A stretch of 64,000 bases of DNA from Platanthera guangdongensis (Eukaryota > Streptophyta > Magnoliopsida > Asparagales > Orchidaceae): NCBI GenBank assembly GCA_039583875.1, contig CM077151.1:23926208-23990207 (forward strand), given 5' to 3'. Numbering within the stretch: position 1 is the stretch's first letter; the number at the start of each line of letters is the position of its first letter. Shown here in pieces: positions 22,512-32,960 of the stretch. The notes under the pieces were generated by a model. It made no database searches. It saw nothing but the letters and a program-made list of their open reading frames with translations, and was not told the DNA's origin. The translations under genes were made by a program, and so were the position numbers.

Positions 22512-25348
22512 TGTAACACCTCCCCTGTAATGAACGTATAATATGGGTCCGGCCGGGGCCCCACAACATACGGACGCCACAGCTTTAGTATTATAAGTTG
22601 ATATAACTACCCAAATTCAAAACACTTGCACACCACAGCGGAAACAAAACAGGACTAGAAGTTATCCACCACTAAAGAGTAAACAAATGGCCTTAGGGCC
22701 TTACATCAAGTGTCCAAAAGTAAATAGTACATCAAACATGAATGTGCTCAGCACCCCTAGTCTACCTCGGCATGCAAGCCGGACAAAAATAGTCTCAAAC
22801 AAACATCATCATAACTGTAGTGCTACAAAAGATGGAAAAACACTTCATGGGGCTTAGGCCTTTCTGGCCGGCGTGCTAGCTTCTGCATGCGATCCTTGCC
22901 CTGTAAAAATTATTAGTAACGTGGGTCAGCAAAGGCTGACCTCAAACTGTGTAACAACACATCTCCTCCCGGCCGCCCCTAACGGACCCCGGGAAACCCT
23001 CCAACCTGCAAGTCAGCACTTCATATGCAATAAAATAGCTATAAACAGAAGATCATTAAAACATGTTTGGATGTCTCAATCATCAAACATGTTCTCTATT
23101 GGCTGAGCATAAAAAGAAAGGGTCTACTATGCAACATGAATGCAACACCCGGGCTTCGCTCAAGGTACCCTACTGCGTATGCATCTAGCATAACATCACA
23201 TCATTTGGGTACTCATATTTCCCCAACTGGCATAAAGCCGCAAACACTAAGGGAGTCACCTCTCCCTTAAACGGCGCACAGGCCGCCACAAGGAATTCTT
23301 GCCAAGGCCCCACCCGCTCGTGGGCGTAGCCCCGGGCTTGCCTGCAAGCTCTGACGTCTCATGTCAGGATTCCAACAAACACAGACCGACCGATTCTAAG
23401 AAGCTTTGCTGGACCCCACCCGCTCATGGCCTCTTTGCCCGGGCTTGCCCCAAGCTTGGCATTCTCGTCAGTCTCACAGAAGGGGACTAGTCTCGCCGGG
23501 ACACTCTCCACACATGACGCACATGTCACGGGATAGCCAGCCGACCACGGAGACATAGCCACGCCTTGGCACAACACAAAGCAAGACTAAATACATCGTA
23601 ATCCCTCTTTGTACCGCAGCGTTCCCGCGCACCAAGGAAAACATCTCCAACTCGTGCGGAGCTAACCTTGTCCACCAAGGAAACCATCTTCATTCTCATA
23701 CGGAGTTAACCTTGTCCCTCAAGGAAACCATCTACCGCCACGAGGAGCTAACCTTGTCCGGGTTCGACTACACGTACCCTTTTCAAGCAAACGGGACAAT
23801 CACCACCACAACACAAACGACATCTTGCCGCAACGGAAAATCTCTACGAATCCCTAAGTTCGTATGCAACATCACCGAGTCGGACTAACGGTCGCGACTA
23901 CGGCTTCACCCACCATGCCTAATCCACTAGCGAAGCGGATCTCTAATGCAAAATATGCCGGGGACGGACTCAATCAACCCGGAAGTTCCTCTTGAAACTT
24001 GGCAAACCAAAACCCCTCTCATTTGAGAGTTCGGTGCCCAAAAATTAGGGAGAAAGAAAACCAAATGATGTTAATACATGCATCCTAAGGACCGATAGGA
24101 GGGATGTCGTTACCTTCCGACTCCTCTTCCTTGCCATGGCAAAATAGCCGGATGGAAATCTTCGCAATGATCTAAGCTTCACGGATCCGGACTCGGTTCG
24201 CGATTTGGAGCTCCGAAACCCTTCCTACAGCCCAAGACCTTCTTCTTCTTCCTCCTTGCTCTAGGTTTTTCTCAAGAACTTAGAAAGAGAAGACTTGGAA
24301 AACAAAATGAGGGTTTCCAACCCTAGAATCGGACTTAACTTCCCAAGAACAATCCGGAGCCGTCAGATCCCAAAATCTGGGAAAGAATGGCCACGATTCG
24401 CCTGGGAAATAAAAGACCTGTGCCGAACACGGCCTGGCACACGCCCGTGTCCAGGGCCGTGTGCCTCATTCGCCGTCTCAAATCGACGCGCCTGGAACCG
24501 CACACGGGCATCCGACACGCCCGTGTTCAACCCGACACGCCCGTGTCCCCGGTGACACGGCCGTGTGGCCGGCCGTGTGCCTCCAACAACACGGCCCCGG
24601 AACCAACCCGAGAGATGACACGGCCTGGGACACGCCCGTGTCCCAAGCCGTGTGCCAAGTCTCGACACCCGTCGACAGGCTTTGTGTCGACACCGCGGAA
24701 AAACGTCGAGCGAAGATCGTCGACCAAGCGGGACACGCCCTGTGACACGCCCGTGTCACAGGCCGTGTGCCCCAGTCTCGACACTTTGTCGAGCGAATGT
24801 GTCGACACTTGGGCCGAGTGTCGACACGGCCTCGACACGCCCTGCGACACGCCCGTGTCGCGGGCCGTGTGCCCCACTCTCGACACTTTGTCGAGCGAAA
24901 GTGTCGACACTTGGGCCGAGTGTCGACACGGCCTCGACACGCCCTGCGACACGCCCGTGTCGCAGGCCGTGTGCCCCACTCTCGACACTTTGTCGAGCGA
25001 AAGTGTCGACACTTGGGCCGAGTGTCGACACGGCCTCGACACGCCCTGCGACACGCCCGTGTCGCAGGCCGTGTGCCCCACTCTCGACACTTTGTCGAGC
25101 GAAAGTGTCGACACTTGGGCCGAGTGTCTACACGGCCTCGACACGCCCTGCGACACGCCCGTGTCGCAGGCCGTGTGCCCCACTCTCGACACTTTGTCGA
25201 GCGAAAGTGTCGACACTTGGGTCGAGTGTCGACACGGCCTCGACACGCCCTGCGACACGCCCGTGTCGCAGGCCGTGTGCCTCCTGCCAGAAACCCAAAA
25301 ATGTTCAGAACTGCAGACTGAAGCTCTTGCAAAAACTGGGGTGTTACA
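22512..25348 (-). repeat. Tekay A 5' LTR (2,837 bp)
   Basis: On the plus strand it runs TGTAACACCTCC to CTGGGGTGTTACA. It holds the GGTCCGGCCGGGGCCCCAC box (22545-22563), several ACACGGCC/GGCCGTGT hairpins (24430-24660) and a 102-bp array of five units (starts 24779, 24881, 24983, 25085, 25187). In element orientation the array lies in the first part of the LTR, that is, in U3. Confidence 0.93.
24779..25288. repeat. 102-bp tandem repeat in Tekay A 5' LTR (five units)
   Basis: Five units start 102 bp apart, with scattered substitutions (GGGCCG for CAGGCCG in the first, CTACACG for CGACACG in the fourth). The copy number differs from copy A's 3' LTR (over three, truncated) and copy C (three in each LTR). 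Confidence 0.95.
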
Positions 25349-25530
25349 TCCTGTCTGGTGTTCACAAAAATCTCGTTTCTCTCGTCTTCTGGTATTATGT
25401 GCATCACGTTGTTGAGATATCATATTAATACTTCGTATGCGGGCAGAGTTGCGATTCAGTAATCGACGACGACTTGCTGTTATGTATAAGTATGTTATAA
25501 TCTTGTCATTCTCAATGCAGAAGTGAAGAC
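25349..25530 (-). pseudogene. Helitron protein: N-terminal segment
   Basis: On the far side of Tekay A the Helitron frame continues upstream as TASRRRLLNRNSARIRSIN and MISQQRDAHNTRRREKRDFC (25530-25350). It joins across the TCCTG duplication to the 15399-15260 part. The basic, Arg-rich N-terminus is usual for the family. The start codon is not certain; the ATG at about 25423 is one candidate. Confidence 0.55.
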
Positions 25531-27360
25531 TTGTAATTTTCAGTTTGTGTAATTTTTAGTACCTGGAGTTAGTATATTTTGAAGTAATTCTTGGCTTGAT
25601 ATTTGTTCCATTTTGTATATATATGCCTGAAGTAATTAATATTATCAAACAAACAATATTAAAAAGGGGCAAATGCAGGGGGCACTGGTAGATAAGACAA
25701 TATATGTGGAAAATAATAAGGGAGAAACACCGAAATTCTACTAACTTCCAATCAAGGTGTTAGGGAATATGAGGCTCAATGATGCTAATTCAAATGTCAT
25801 ATAAACAAACTTGAAATGCACATGAAATGCGACATTTGGTGGGGGACAACGAACATTTGGTGAGGGGGCGGCGAACATTTGGCAGGGGACAACGAACTTT
25901 TAGCGGGGGCAGATGGGGGCGGCGAACATTCTCTCATTCTGAAGTTAAACAAATTCTCCTTGGTGAAATTTGGTTAACTTCTCTCATTTAAACAAATTCT
26001 CCTCGTTAAAATTTGTATAGAAATTTGTGAAATCTGTACAGAAATTTGTGAAATTTGTACAGATTTCACATATCAGCTAAACAAATTTCACCTGGTAAGT
26101 GCCAGTGAAATTGAGGTTCTCAGCTGAAAAAAATTCTCCTTCCTCAAATTTATTTAATTTCTCTCGTTTTTCTCCAAAACTGTCATGTTCCATGAAATCA
26201 ATCATAAAGATTTAATAGTGAAATTTACATTGTTCAATGTTCACTCAAATTTACTTTCGATTTTCTTGCACTTACACTTGCATAGTAAAATTTAATGTTG
26301 TCAGCTCCTCTTAAACAAAGTAAGTTAAGTTTTCTTCACTCATATTTAAGGTAGCCTTTGATCTTCTCATTTCATACATACTTATTGTTTGCTGATTTAA
26401 ACAAAAAACATTCAAGTTTGCTTCCCTCAAATTTAAGGTGGTCTTTTATCTTCTCATTTCATACATACCTATTGTTTGCAAATTTATACATAACTATTGT
26501 TCTTCTCTGCTCCTTGCATTTCCTCTTCTCTATTTCCAGCGGACAACCTAAAGCATTGACCAATCCTTTTAGGCTCTTGCATACCTACCCTCTTCGTGCC
26601 CTCTCAAAATTGCTAACACATATCAGCTTCATAAAACAGGTTTGGGCTTCGTATTATCTTAGTTTTGATTCCTCCATAGTAGAACTTACATTTTTTGCTC
26701 GAGGCCTACACATTCTTATTATATCTATTTATGTGACTTATACCAGTTAAGTGGTCTTTTATGTAAAATTTACATAATAATCATGAGAATAGAAGTGAAA
26801 ATATATGTTTCCCTAATTTCTATACATAAGTCAGGTTTGTGCTCCACAATGATTAGAGAAACAGAATTTTTGGGTGTTAATTCAAGTTGGCCATGAGAAT
26901 AATTAGTGGTCAGGAGGATTTAGGCTTTATTTGATTCGGCGGTGGAGTGAGGAAACAACGAGAGTTTACTAAGCATTGAAAAAATTAAAATATTTACACT
27001 TACTAAGTATTGAGTGTAGTAAGTATTTGTATGTCCGTATTGTAAATATTTACAACGCTTATTAAAATTAACACTTACTAAAATTATCTTGTAAACTTCA
27101 TAGACTCTAAAATTAACATGTAAAATTTTGACATAAAAAGCAAGGTAATTGAGTCGATATAAATGTATTTTTAGAGAAGGTTTAACATTGAAGTAATAAT
27201 GATGCTTTAAAATTTTGTACATGTTCTTGGAAGAAAAGGTGCAAGAATATGTGTTAATGACTGCCATATTGCAAGAATCAGTGTTAATGACACCATGAAT
27301 CCTATCAGAAGCAGAGCAAGCCAACGCAGGGGAAGAAATTGATGAGAGTAATTTCAATAC
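25531..27360. other. AT-rich stretch, no recognisable gene; small local repeats
   Basis: A 20-25-bp unit around GGCGAACATTTGG(TG)GGGG recurs about five times at 25840-25935. AAATTTGTACAGAAATTTGTG recurs at 26015-26065. A block of about 85 bp (TTTAAGGTRG...CATACATAYYTATTGTTTGC) occurs twice, at about 26346 and 26433. The 145-codon minus-strand ORF at 26920-27357 has no feature I recognise. Part of this may be the 5' flank of the Helitron. Confidence 0.4.
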
Positions 27361-27662
27361 CTAGGAGGAGGAGTGAAGCCAGAGGTTCTGCAATGTCTTA
27401 GACTGCAGGCGGGATTGTCAATTGTGGTTGAAGTAAATACAATTATGCTTACCCAGAAATGTTTATGGAACCTGCAGTTGAAGAAACAAATTAAGGAAAT
27501 CACGATCATCAGTATAGATTTGACGGTGTGATGTTAACTTAAAATTGGCACAGAGGATACTAAAAATGGAGAACTGATGAGAGGATTTCATGGGCATTAT
27601 TTTATCAGACATCTTTGATCTTCCAATGAGAATGTATTGAGAGCTATGATAGTTTGAGTCTG

Positions 27663-27938
27663 TGTAACAATTTAAAAACTGGAAAATTACGAAATAGTAA
27701 GAAAGAAGGGGAAATGGCCTAGAGGGGGTGGCCGGAGCTCGGAGAGAAGAAGAATGGCCGGGAAGGTTGGCCGGAGGTGGGAGAGAAGAGGGGGATCGGA
27801 AAACTGAGAAGACAAAAGCTTTATTAATATTTTCCTTAATCCTCATTACAAACACTAACCCCTATTTATAATACTAATGGGGAAAGTAAATGACATTAAA
27901 GCCCATATTACTTGGCCACGTGGCCTCTTGTTGTTACA
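27663..27938 (-). repeat. 3' LTR of the non-autonomous element
   Basis: 276 bp; begins TGTAACAATTTAAAAACTGG and ends CCTCTTGTTGTTACA on the plus strand; TATA-like box at 27862-27873 (minus strand). The 3' internal sequence beside it (CGACGAGGACGTCG...) is not a classical polypurine tract. Confidence 0.92.
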
Positions 27939-28137
27939 TTGCATACGCCTTTTGGAAACGACGTCCTCGTCGTTTGCTCTTCTAAAAAAAAATCTTCAAT
28001 CGACCCTTAACTTGAGCTGCGCTTAGTTGATGAAGACAACTTGATTTGTCATCACAAATACAAGACATGTGTCAACCTTGCATATGAATGCAATAGCCGC
28101 ACCCAAAATGTGACAACCAGGTGTTTGAATATAAGCA

Positions 28138-28896
28138 TCAAAATGTTGGTATGGTGCCAGGTTGCCGGAAGTATCTTGCTACGGCTAGGAAGAGCCAAGA
28201 ACCAACTTTAAGGTTTGTTGCGCCAATAATTCCTCCAGGGTCGAACACAAAAACTGTGGTAGTTGTGTCGTGACGCTTTCGAACAAACTGTTTTTTGAAT
28301 GTGATGTTAGAAAGCAACATAAAATCATACTTGTCAAGCTTCGATCGTGCTGTAGGTAGCGAAATGTGCTTGGTCGGAAGCATGATTTCATAATAGAGGG
28401 AAGGGGCGTGAATGGTGGAAATGTTGTCGATGCTAGGATTGAACTCCTCCAGAATTGTGTTGTAAAGTAACATTGATGATGCAAAATCGATGTGTATTAA
28501 AAGTTGTTCTTCAAGAATCCTGCTGTCTTGGATAGTTTTTTGGTCTTCCTCAAAATTTGTACTATCCAATTGTGGCGACATTTTATTGATGATTGGCGAG
28601 ATCTGCTCTTGAACTGGTTGTTCTTGCTCCGATTGAGATCTCTCTTGAACTGGTTGTTCTTGCTCCGGTTGAGATCTCTCTTGAACTGGTTGTTCTTGCT
28701 CCGATTGTTTTGTCACCAATGACGAGTCGGAGTTAAACTTGATGAAGATTGCATCCATTCGTTCTTGGTGATCCACGATGGTTTGTAGCATTTGATCGAA
28801 TCGTCGGTTCATGTCGTCACGATGCCGTTGTAACCTATCATCCATACGATTAAATATGGCTTTGATTTCGTCCATCATCCTGGATTGAGTTGCCAA
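28138..28896 (-). CDS. Gag-like or unknown protein of the non-autonomous LTR element (252 aa)
   Basis: The single long ORF of the element starts MATQSRMMDEIKAIFNRMDDR and stops at 28138. Residues 1-55 are charged and helical (RMDDRLQRHRDDMNRRFDQM), like the coiled N-terminus of some gypsy Gag proteins. Residues about 62-95 contain three copies of a 10-residue Glu/Gln unit (EQEQPVQERS). The C-terminal half (EFNPSIDNISTIHAP, KLDKYDFMLLSNITFKKQF, VGSWLFLAVARYF) has no motif I can name. There is no zinc knuckle, protease or RT motif. It is intact in an element with identical LTRs, so it may be expressed. Whether it is a Gag, a leftover of one, or a new protein cannot be told from sequence alone. 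Confidence 0.6.
   Translation of the reverse strand: MATQSRMMDEIKAIFNRMDDRLQRHRDDMNRRFDQMLQTIVDHQERMDAIFIKFNSDSSLVTKQSEQEQPVQERSQPEQEQPVQERSQSEQEQPVQEQISPIINKMSPQLDSTNFEEDQKTIQDSRILEEQLLIHIDFASSMLLYNTILEEFNPSIDNISTIHAPSLYYEIMLPTKHISLPTARSKLDKYDFMLLSNITFKKQFVRKRHDTTTTVFVFDPGGIIGATNLKVGSWLFLAVARYFRQPGTIPTF
28618..28707. repeat. 30-bp tandem repeat inside the 252-codon ORF
   Basis: The unit TTGCTCCGRTTGAGATCTCTCTTGAACTGGTTGTTC-like sequence repeats three times with a 30-bp period, giving three in-frame EQEQPVQERS copies in the minus-strand protein. Confidence 0.85.
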
Positions 28897-28984
28897 CTGA
28901 ACAATAGATTTGAGATTTCTTTCTTTTTTTTTTTTTTTTTGCTGTTTCTCAACTACAGAGCCAGAGTTGCGGCGATGGTTGGAC

Positions 28985-29140
28985 TAATGCGGCGGCGGCA
29001 GTGCAGATGCGGAGGCAGCACAGCGGCAGTGGCGGCGCAGCGGCGGTGGCGGAGCAGCGGCGGTGGCGGCGCCACGGCGGTGGCGGCGCAGCGGCGGTGG
29101 AGCAGCGGCGGTGGCGGCGCAGCGGGGCGTAGAATGTTCT
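28985..29140. repeat. GC-rich trinucleotide-like repeat in the element leader
   Basis: Irregular GGCGGTGGC/GCAGCGGCGG units fill this stretch. It lies between the primer site and the ORF of the non-autonomous element, so it would be 5' untranslated. Open frames through it are a composition artefact. Confidence 0.85.
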
Positions 29141-29684
29141 GATCCAAGAACAGGGAGGCTCTGCTTCAAACCTTGGCCGGCAGTGGTGGTGGAAGAAGAA
29201 GAACTGTAGGCAGATTTTGGGTAAAAGACGCGGAGGAGAGCTCGTGTCACGAGGGCAGTGGATCTGGAGGTGAATCTGGAGGCAGAGGAGACGTAGGAGG
29301 CGGATTTGGAGGCGGTGGATCTTGGGCGGAGGTGGATCTTGGGCGGCGGATTTGTGGTAGATGATGAAAAATGGACCTGTGGTGGAGGATTTTGATCCAA
29401 GAGCAGACGGCAGTGGTTGTTGTGGAAGAGCCTGGCGGTGGTGAAGGATGAAGAGGCCAGCGGTGGTGGAGGATGTCGAGCAGACGACGGAACTTGAGTT
29501 GCTTGCCGTGTCGGATCTTGCTGAAAACAGGGATGCCTCTGTTCCAAACTGGCGGTGGTGGTGGAGGAAGAAGACAGGCCGGGATGGTGGCTCTGTTTCA
29601 CCGGAGGTGGCGGATCTTGCGGATCTTGCGGTGGCAGATCTTGGTAGGAGAAAAGAGGAGGAGAGCTCGCGACGAGAGCACCAA

Positions 29685-29960
29685 TGTAACAATTTAAAAA
29701 CTGGAAAATTACGAAATAGTAAGAAAGAAGGGGAAATGGCCTAGAGGGGGTGGCCGGAGCTCGGAGAGAAGAAGAATGGCCGGGAAGGTTGGCCGGAGGT
29801 GGGAGAGAAGAGGGGGATCGGAAAACTGAGAAGACAAAAGCTTTATTAATATTTTCCTTAATCCTCATTACAAACACTAACCCCTATTTATAATACTAAT
29901 GGGGAAAGTAAATGACATTAAAGCCCATATTACTTGGCCACGTGGCCTCTTGTTGTTACA
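29685..29960 (-). repeat. 5' LTR of the non-autonomous element
   Basis: 276 bp, reads the same as 27663-27938. TATA-like box TATTATAAATAG at 29884-29895 on the minus strand. Transcription would run toward lower coordinates into the internal ORF. Confidence 0.92.
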
Positions 29961-30939
29961 GTCTGTGATACAGAAGCGGTGGACTTCTCCATGGGTTGAT
30001 TGGGGAAAGGAGAAAAAGAGAGAAGGTAGAAAGAGGAAGATATATGTCTTACCGAAGTTAGGTTTGCCGCTTTAAGAAGTGGAGTTGCGAGGTTGGCACT
30101 TCTGGCTTTACCAAAATTAGGTTTGGACGGAAACACTACATTCCCTGTAAGAAAAAATGCAAAAGAAATTAGGAAGGTTATTAAGATTACTTCGAGATGA
30201 GATATTGCAAAAGGATGCAGTTGCGATTCCTGAAATTGGAACAAAAACAGCACGATCCAGTCCGTCGGAGCAGGGGAGGCGCATGATAAGTTAAAAAAGG
30301 GTTTACCTCTACAGACAGAATCACGAACCTGCAAAATGTCGGAGTAGTAAATGACCGAATGGAGGGAAGTGAGGAGCGACGACTGGTGTAAATCCAACGA
30401 TTGTGAAGGGGTTTCGGCCGGTCGTCGGGTGGAGGGAGGCGGAATCGAGGGGGCGGAGTGGGAGAAATTAATAACGGAATGAAATGAGGAGGAATGGAGT
30501 GTTTTTTTGGAGTTCAGAAACCGCTGAATGGGAGAAATTAGGCGGGCGGTTTGGTAACCGCAGGAATATCTGTTTGGCGGGGAAAATTTTTAGGTCACGA
30601 CTTTTGATCATAAGCATGGTCAGGACAACTAATGAGTGGTCTGAAATGATAAGGGTCTCGCGCAAAAGTGTATGGCACAAGTCACAACTGTGTGGGCCCC
30701 ACCTCTTTTGCAGACTCATCATTGGTGCAGGACCTTGCTCATGGTCAGGTGTTCTGACCTAAAAATTACTCGTTTAGCGGTGGAAATTCGCGTCGAGGAC
30801 AAATTTTGTAATCCGTGGGAGTTATTTGCAAGGATAAATTGTGATCTTATTTTAATCGGACGATCGTGCGGTGTGTATTAAAACTATGATAAGAGCAGAC
30901 AAATATATATAGTCTTATATAATATAGATACATACATAT

Positions 30940-31857
30940 ATATACACAAGCAGCCGTGCACGGGGGACCACGTGACGGCGACATCGGTCGCGGGGGCGAC
31001 ATCGGTCGCAGGGGCGACGAATATCGCAGGGGCGACATCGGTCGCGGGGGCGACGAATATCGCAGGGGCGACATCGGTCACGGGGGCGACGAATGTCGCG
31101 GGGCCACATTTGTCGCGAGGGTCACATTTGTCCCGGGGGCGACAATTGTCGCGGGCGTGACAATTGTCGCGAGGGCGACAATTGTCGCGGGGGCACATTT
31201 GTCGCGGGGGCGACAATTGTCGCGGGGGCAACATCGGTCGTGGGGGCGACATCGGTCGTGGGCGGCGATATCATTTGTGGTCTCAGTTAACGATTGCAGA
31301 AGCTTCTGCACGACTGCTCTGTCGAGAACTTCTGTAGCTGCTTTTGGCGGATTTCTGTCGCTGCTTTCGACGGGTGGGTGGCAGTTGAGGAGAGGAGAGG
31401 TGGGAGGAGAGACGTGCCAGAGGAGAGCAGCTGTGGGAATTTCGAAATGATGAAAGGAACATGGGCGCACGGGTAGATGTGCGGGAGGAGGAATATTGCT
31501 AGCGGGTTCTTTGATGAATAAAAGACCCAAAAACCTAAGAGTTGGAAGAAAGTAATTGTTTTTTAGAGCATCATGGTAAGAAATTATGAAAGGATCATGG
31601 GGGCGCGGGTCGATGTGCGGGAGGAGGAATATTGTTGGCGGGTTCTTTCCTGACTTGTTGTACTATTAATATAGTAAAGATTATATAATAAATATAGTAT
31701 AATTTATGATCAAATGATAAAAAAATCATGCAAATGAGTAGGGGAATAAGAAGAATGAGGGGTATTTTGATATTAAAAAGTTACATCATGACTGGGGTAT
31801 TTTCGGGAGACGAATGTTACACCATGTCTGTTTTGGAGTTTGCTTATAGTATAAAGA
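30940..31857 (-). mobile_element. Helitron-like non-autonomous element with 18-bp minisatellite
   Basis: On the minus strand it begins near 31857 with TCTTTATACTATAAGC, followed by a block also present in two other places (ATGGTGTAACATT...AAAATACCCC). It then has a 75-bp duplicated segment (31440-31510 and 31575-31650), the 18-bp minisatellite (31265-30962), and ends with GGTCCCCCGTGCACGGCTGCTT next to TA-rich DNA. A TC start in TA-rich DNA and a GC palindrome near the other end are Helitron habits, but I do not see a clean CTRR end. A plus-strand relative lies at 55950-57410. Confidence 0.5.
30962..31265. repeat. 18-bp minisatellite (GACATCGGTCGCGGGGGC family)
   Basis: About 16 units of 18 bp with variants at the GACATCGGTC core (GAATATCGC, ACATTTGTC, ACAATTGTC). 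The reverse complement resembles the units at 56516-57388. Confidence 0.9.
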
Positions 31858-31864
31858 TATATAG

Positions 31865-32423
31865 GTATATATATACATTTATACATATACGAGTGCCCAA
31901 CACGGGGCTCCGCCACTACGGCCAGGCGCGACAGTACCCGGCCAGCGACGGCGGGCTTCGCCCGCCCCACTCGATGCTCTCGGGCAGCCTTCGGCCGCAT
32001 CCAACAAATGGATGGGGACGAAACCCGATCGGCGACGACGGGTTTCGCTCGCCCCATCAAGGCGGGTTTCGCCCGCAACATATACATATGAGTACTCAAA
32101 ATGACCGTAAAAAAATATACATAAATTTTACAATTTTTATTTTGTAAAACAATATACATTTTGACATAAAAATATTAATTTTGACTTTAATAAAGTTGAT
32201 TGGTTTAATGTCATCATCCCTAAACCTATCATGGTAGGTGTAGGAGCTCTAATAAAAAACTTTTTGAATTTAAATGAATTTTCATCATTACTTCTAAATT
32301 TTTGATAGTGTAATTACTTGAATGGACATTGTATTTTAATTTCTTTGAAATAGATTATAATATATGTCAAGTCATTAAAATATAAAAATGAGGGCATCAT
32401 CGGTATTTGAGAAGACTAAAAGA
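31865..32423 (-). mobile_element. Helitron-like element with GC palindromes (copy 1)
   Basis: Its GC-rich end (31905-32080, with GGCGGGCTTCGCCCGCC and similar palindromes) is followed by ACTCAAAATGACCGTAAAAAAATATAC and a long AT-rich part. It matches 48413-49024 over several hundred bases. On the minus strand the other end begins TCTTTTAGTCTTCTC, followed by ATGCCCTCATTTTTATATT. It codes for nothing. Confidence 0.45.
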
Positions 32424-32960
32424 CCTCGCTCGTAGCGAATGTTTTTCTTGTAAGCAGGACGCATCTCTGTTGTTACCAAAGCAGGATAACCTGCCGAGCT
32501 CTGAGAAGTACAAGTTCGCAAAAGGATGGTGGGCTCAAGTGTGCGTCCTGTAGGACCCCCCGAGGGCCATTTCCCTTCTTTCATACGCTGACCTTCGTAG
32601 CCAAGTGGCAGAGCTGAAAATGATCTCCACGGTTGGATTGGGAAGCGAGCCTTCGACCTGTTTCTCCTAGATAGCCCAGGGTGGACGATGGGACGATGCC
32701 TCGGGATGTAAGCGTCCTTGTAAGACCGAACCCCTGCATTGAGAGTCGAGATCAGCTCCCCCCTTGCATGTCGGTCTAGCTACCCCTGATTGCATCTCTC
32801 CTCCGACTGGAGGAACTATCAGGAACAGGGCTGGATGCCAACCTCCCAACTCGACGGCGGCGGGATCGTCGCTTTCTTTATAGTTTCTTCATCCTCAAAT
32901 ATATTGATGCATTTGATTAATTGGCAATCTCTGAAGCAGTAGGGAAAAACTGCTCCAACG
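32424..32960. other. Unassigned stretch upstream of the tandem arrays
   Basis: I see no domain here. By position it may belong to the 3' untranslated part of the Tat element whose LTR lies at 46509-47078. A minus-strand ORF (32375-32584) shows no recognisable motif. Confidence 0.3.

Larger units (their letters stand above)
15400..25348 (-). mobile_element. Tekay/Del-type Ty3/gypsy retrotransposon, copy A (degraded)
   Basis: This minus-strand element is bounded by TCCTG at 15395-15399 and 25349-25353. Order in its own direction: 5' LTR (25348-22512), primer site (22508-22498), gag (about 22260-21211), a 71-bp intron-like gap, protease-RT-RNase H-integrase (21139 to about 18019), and a truncated 3' LTR (about 18018-15400). 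The end of pol including the chromodomain, the polypurine tract and the start of the 3' LTR are deleted. Four in-frame nonsense changes relative to copy C are visible. It is inserted in the Helitron. Confidence 0.92.
8700..25530 (-). mobile_element. Decayed autonomous-type Helitron (RepHel), split by three insertions
   Basis: Helitrons are rolling-circle transposons encoding one large protein with a HUH replication initiator and a Pif1-like helicase. Reading the minus strand from about 25530 to 8800 gives the domains in the right order: N-terminal region, cysteine cluster, Helitron_like_N, Rep and helicase. Three segments interrupt it: 15400-25348 (Tekay A), 13828-14774 and 11180-12427 (solo LTRs). 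Each is bounded by perfect 5-bp repeats (TCCTG, AGTAG, TTGTT), and with the latter two removed the Helitron frame reads through without a break. Many internal stops and frameshifts show it is old. The outer ends (5' TC, 3' CTRR with hairpin) were not located with confidence. Confidence 0.85.
27663..29960 (-). mobile_element. Complete non-autonomous LTR retrotransposon (2,298 bp) with identical LTRs
   Basis: Two 276-bp LTRs (27663-27938 and 29685-29960) run TGTAACAATT ... TTGTTACA and are bounded by the TSD GTCTG (27658-27662 and 29961-29965). I find no difference between them. Minus orientation is shown by TATTATAAATAG boxes, a following AATAAAG, and the TTGGTGCTCTCGTCGCGAG primer-site-like sequence just inside the 29685 end. 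The internal 1,746 bp carries one ORF of 252 codons and a GC-rich leader (28985-29140) but no protease, RT or integrase. It must borrow its enzymes. Confidence 0.92.
27361..30475 (-). other. Possible fragmented host gene or captured exons (minus strand), interrupted by an LTR element
   Basis: Outside the LTR element, the minus strand shows exon-like pieces with good splice sites: up to 30329 (TTTTGCAG|GTTCGT), 30229-30191 (TTTCAG|GAATC ... CGAA|GTAATC), 30144-30053 (TCTTACAG|GGAATG ... CTTCG|GTAAGA), 27471-27453 and 27402-27361. The first three can be joined in one frame, giving a Ser/Arg/Ala-rich stretch resembling an organelle transit peptide (IATASFCNISSRRN, FGKARSANLATPLLKAANL). No start codon fits and the frame closes in the fourth piece. 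It may be a gene fragment carried by a Helitron, a pseudogene, or chance. Confidence 0.28.

Noticed and set aside
28949..29877. Pro/Ala-rich 247- and 297-codon minus-strand ORFs
   Set aside because: They run through the GC-rich leader repeat and the LTR of the non-autonomous element. Open frames here follow from composition; the element's real ORF is at 28138-28896.
30884..31530. Repetitive Arg/Pro/Asp ORFs (also 56284-57047)
   Set aside because: Products of the 18-bp minisatellite; the same phrases appear in several frames on both strands.
32590..32660. GTAGCCAAGTGGCAGAG resembling a tRNA D-arm
   Set aside because: No acceptor, anticodon or T-arm pairing could be laid out around it.
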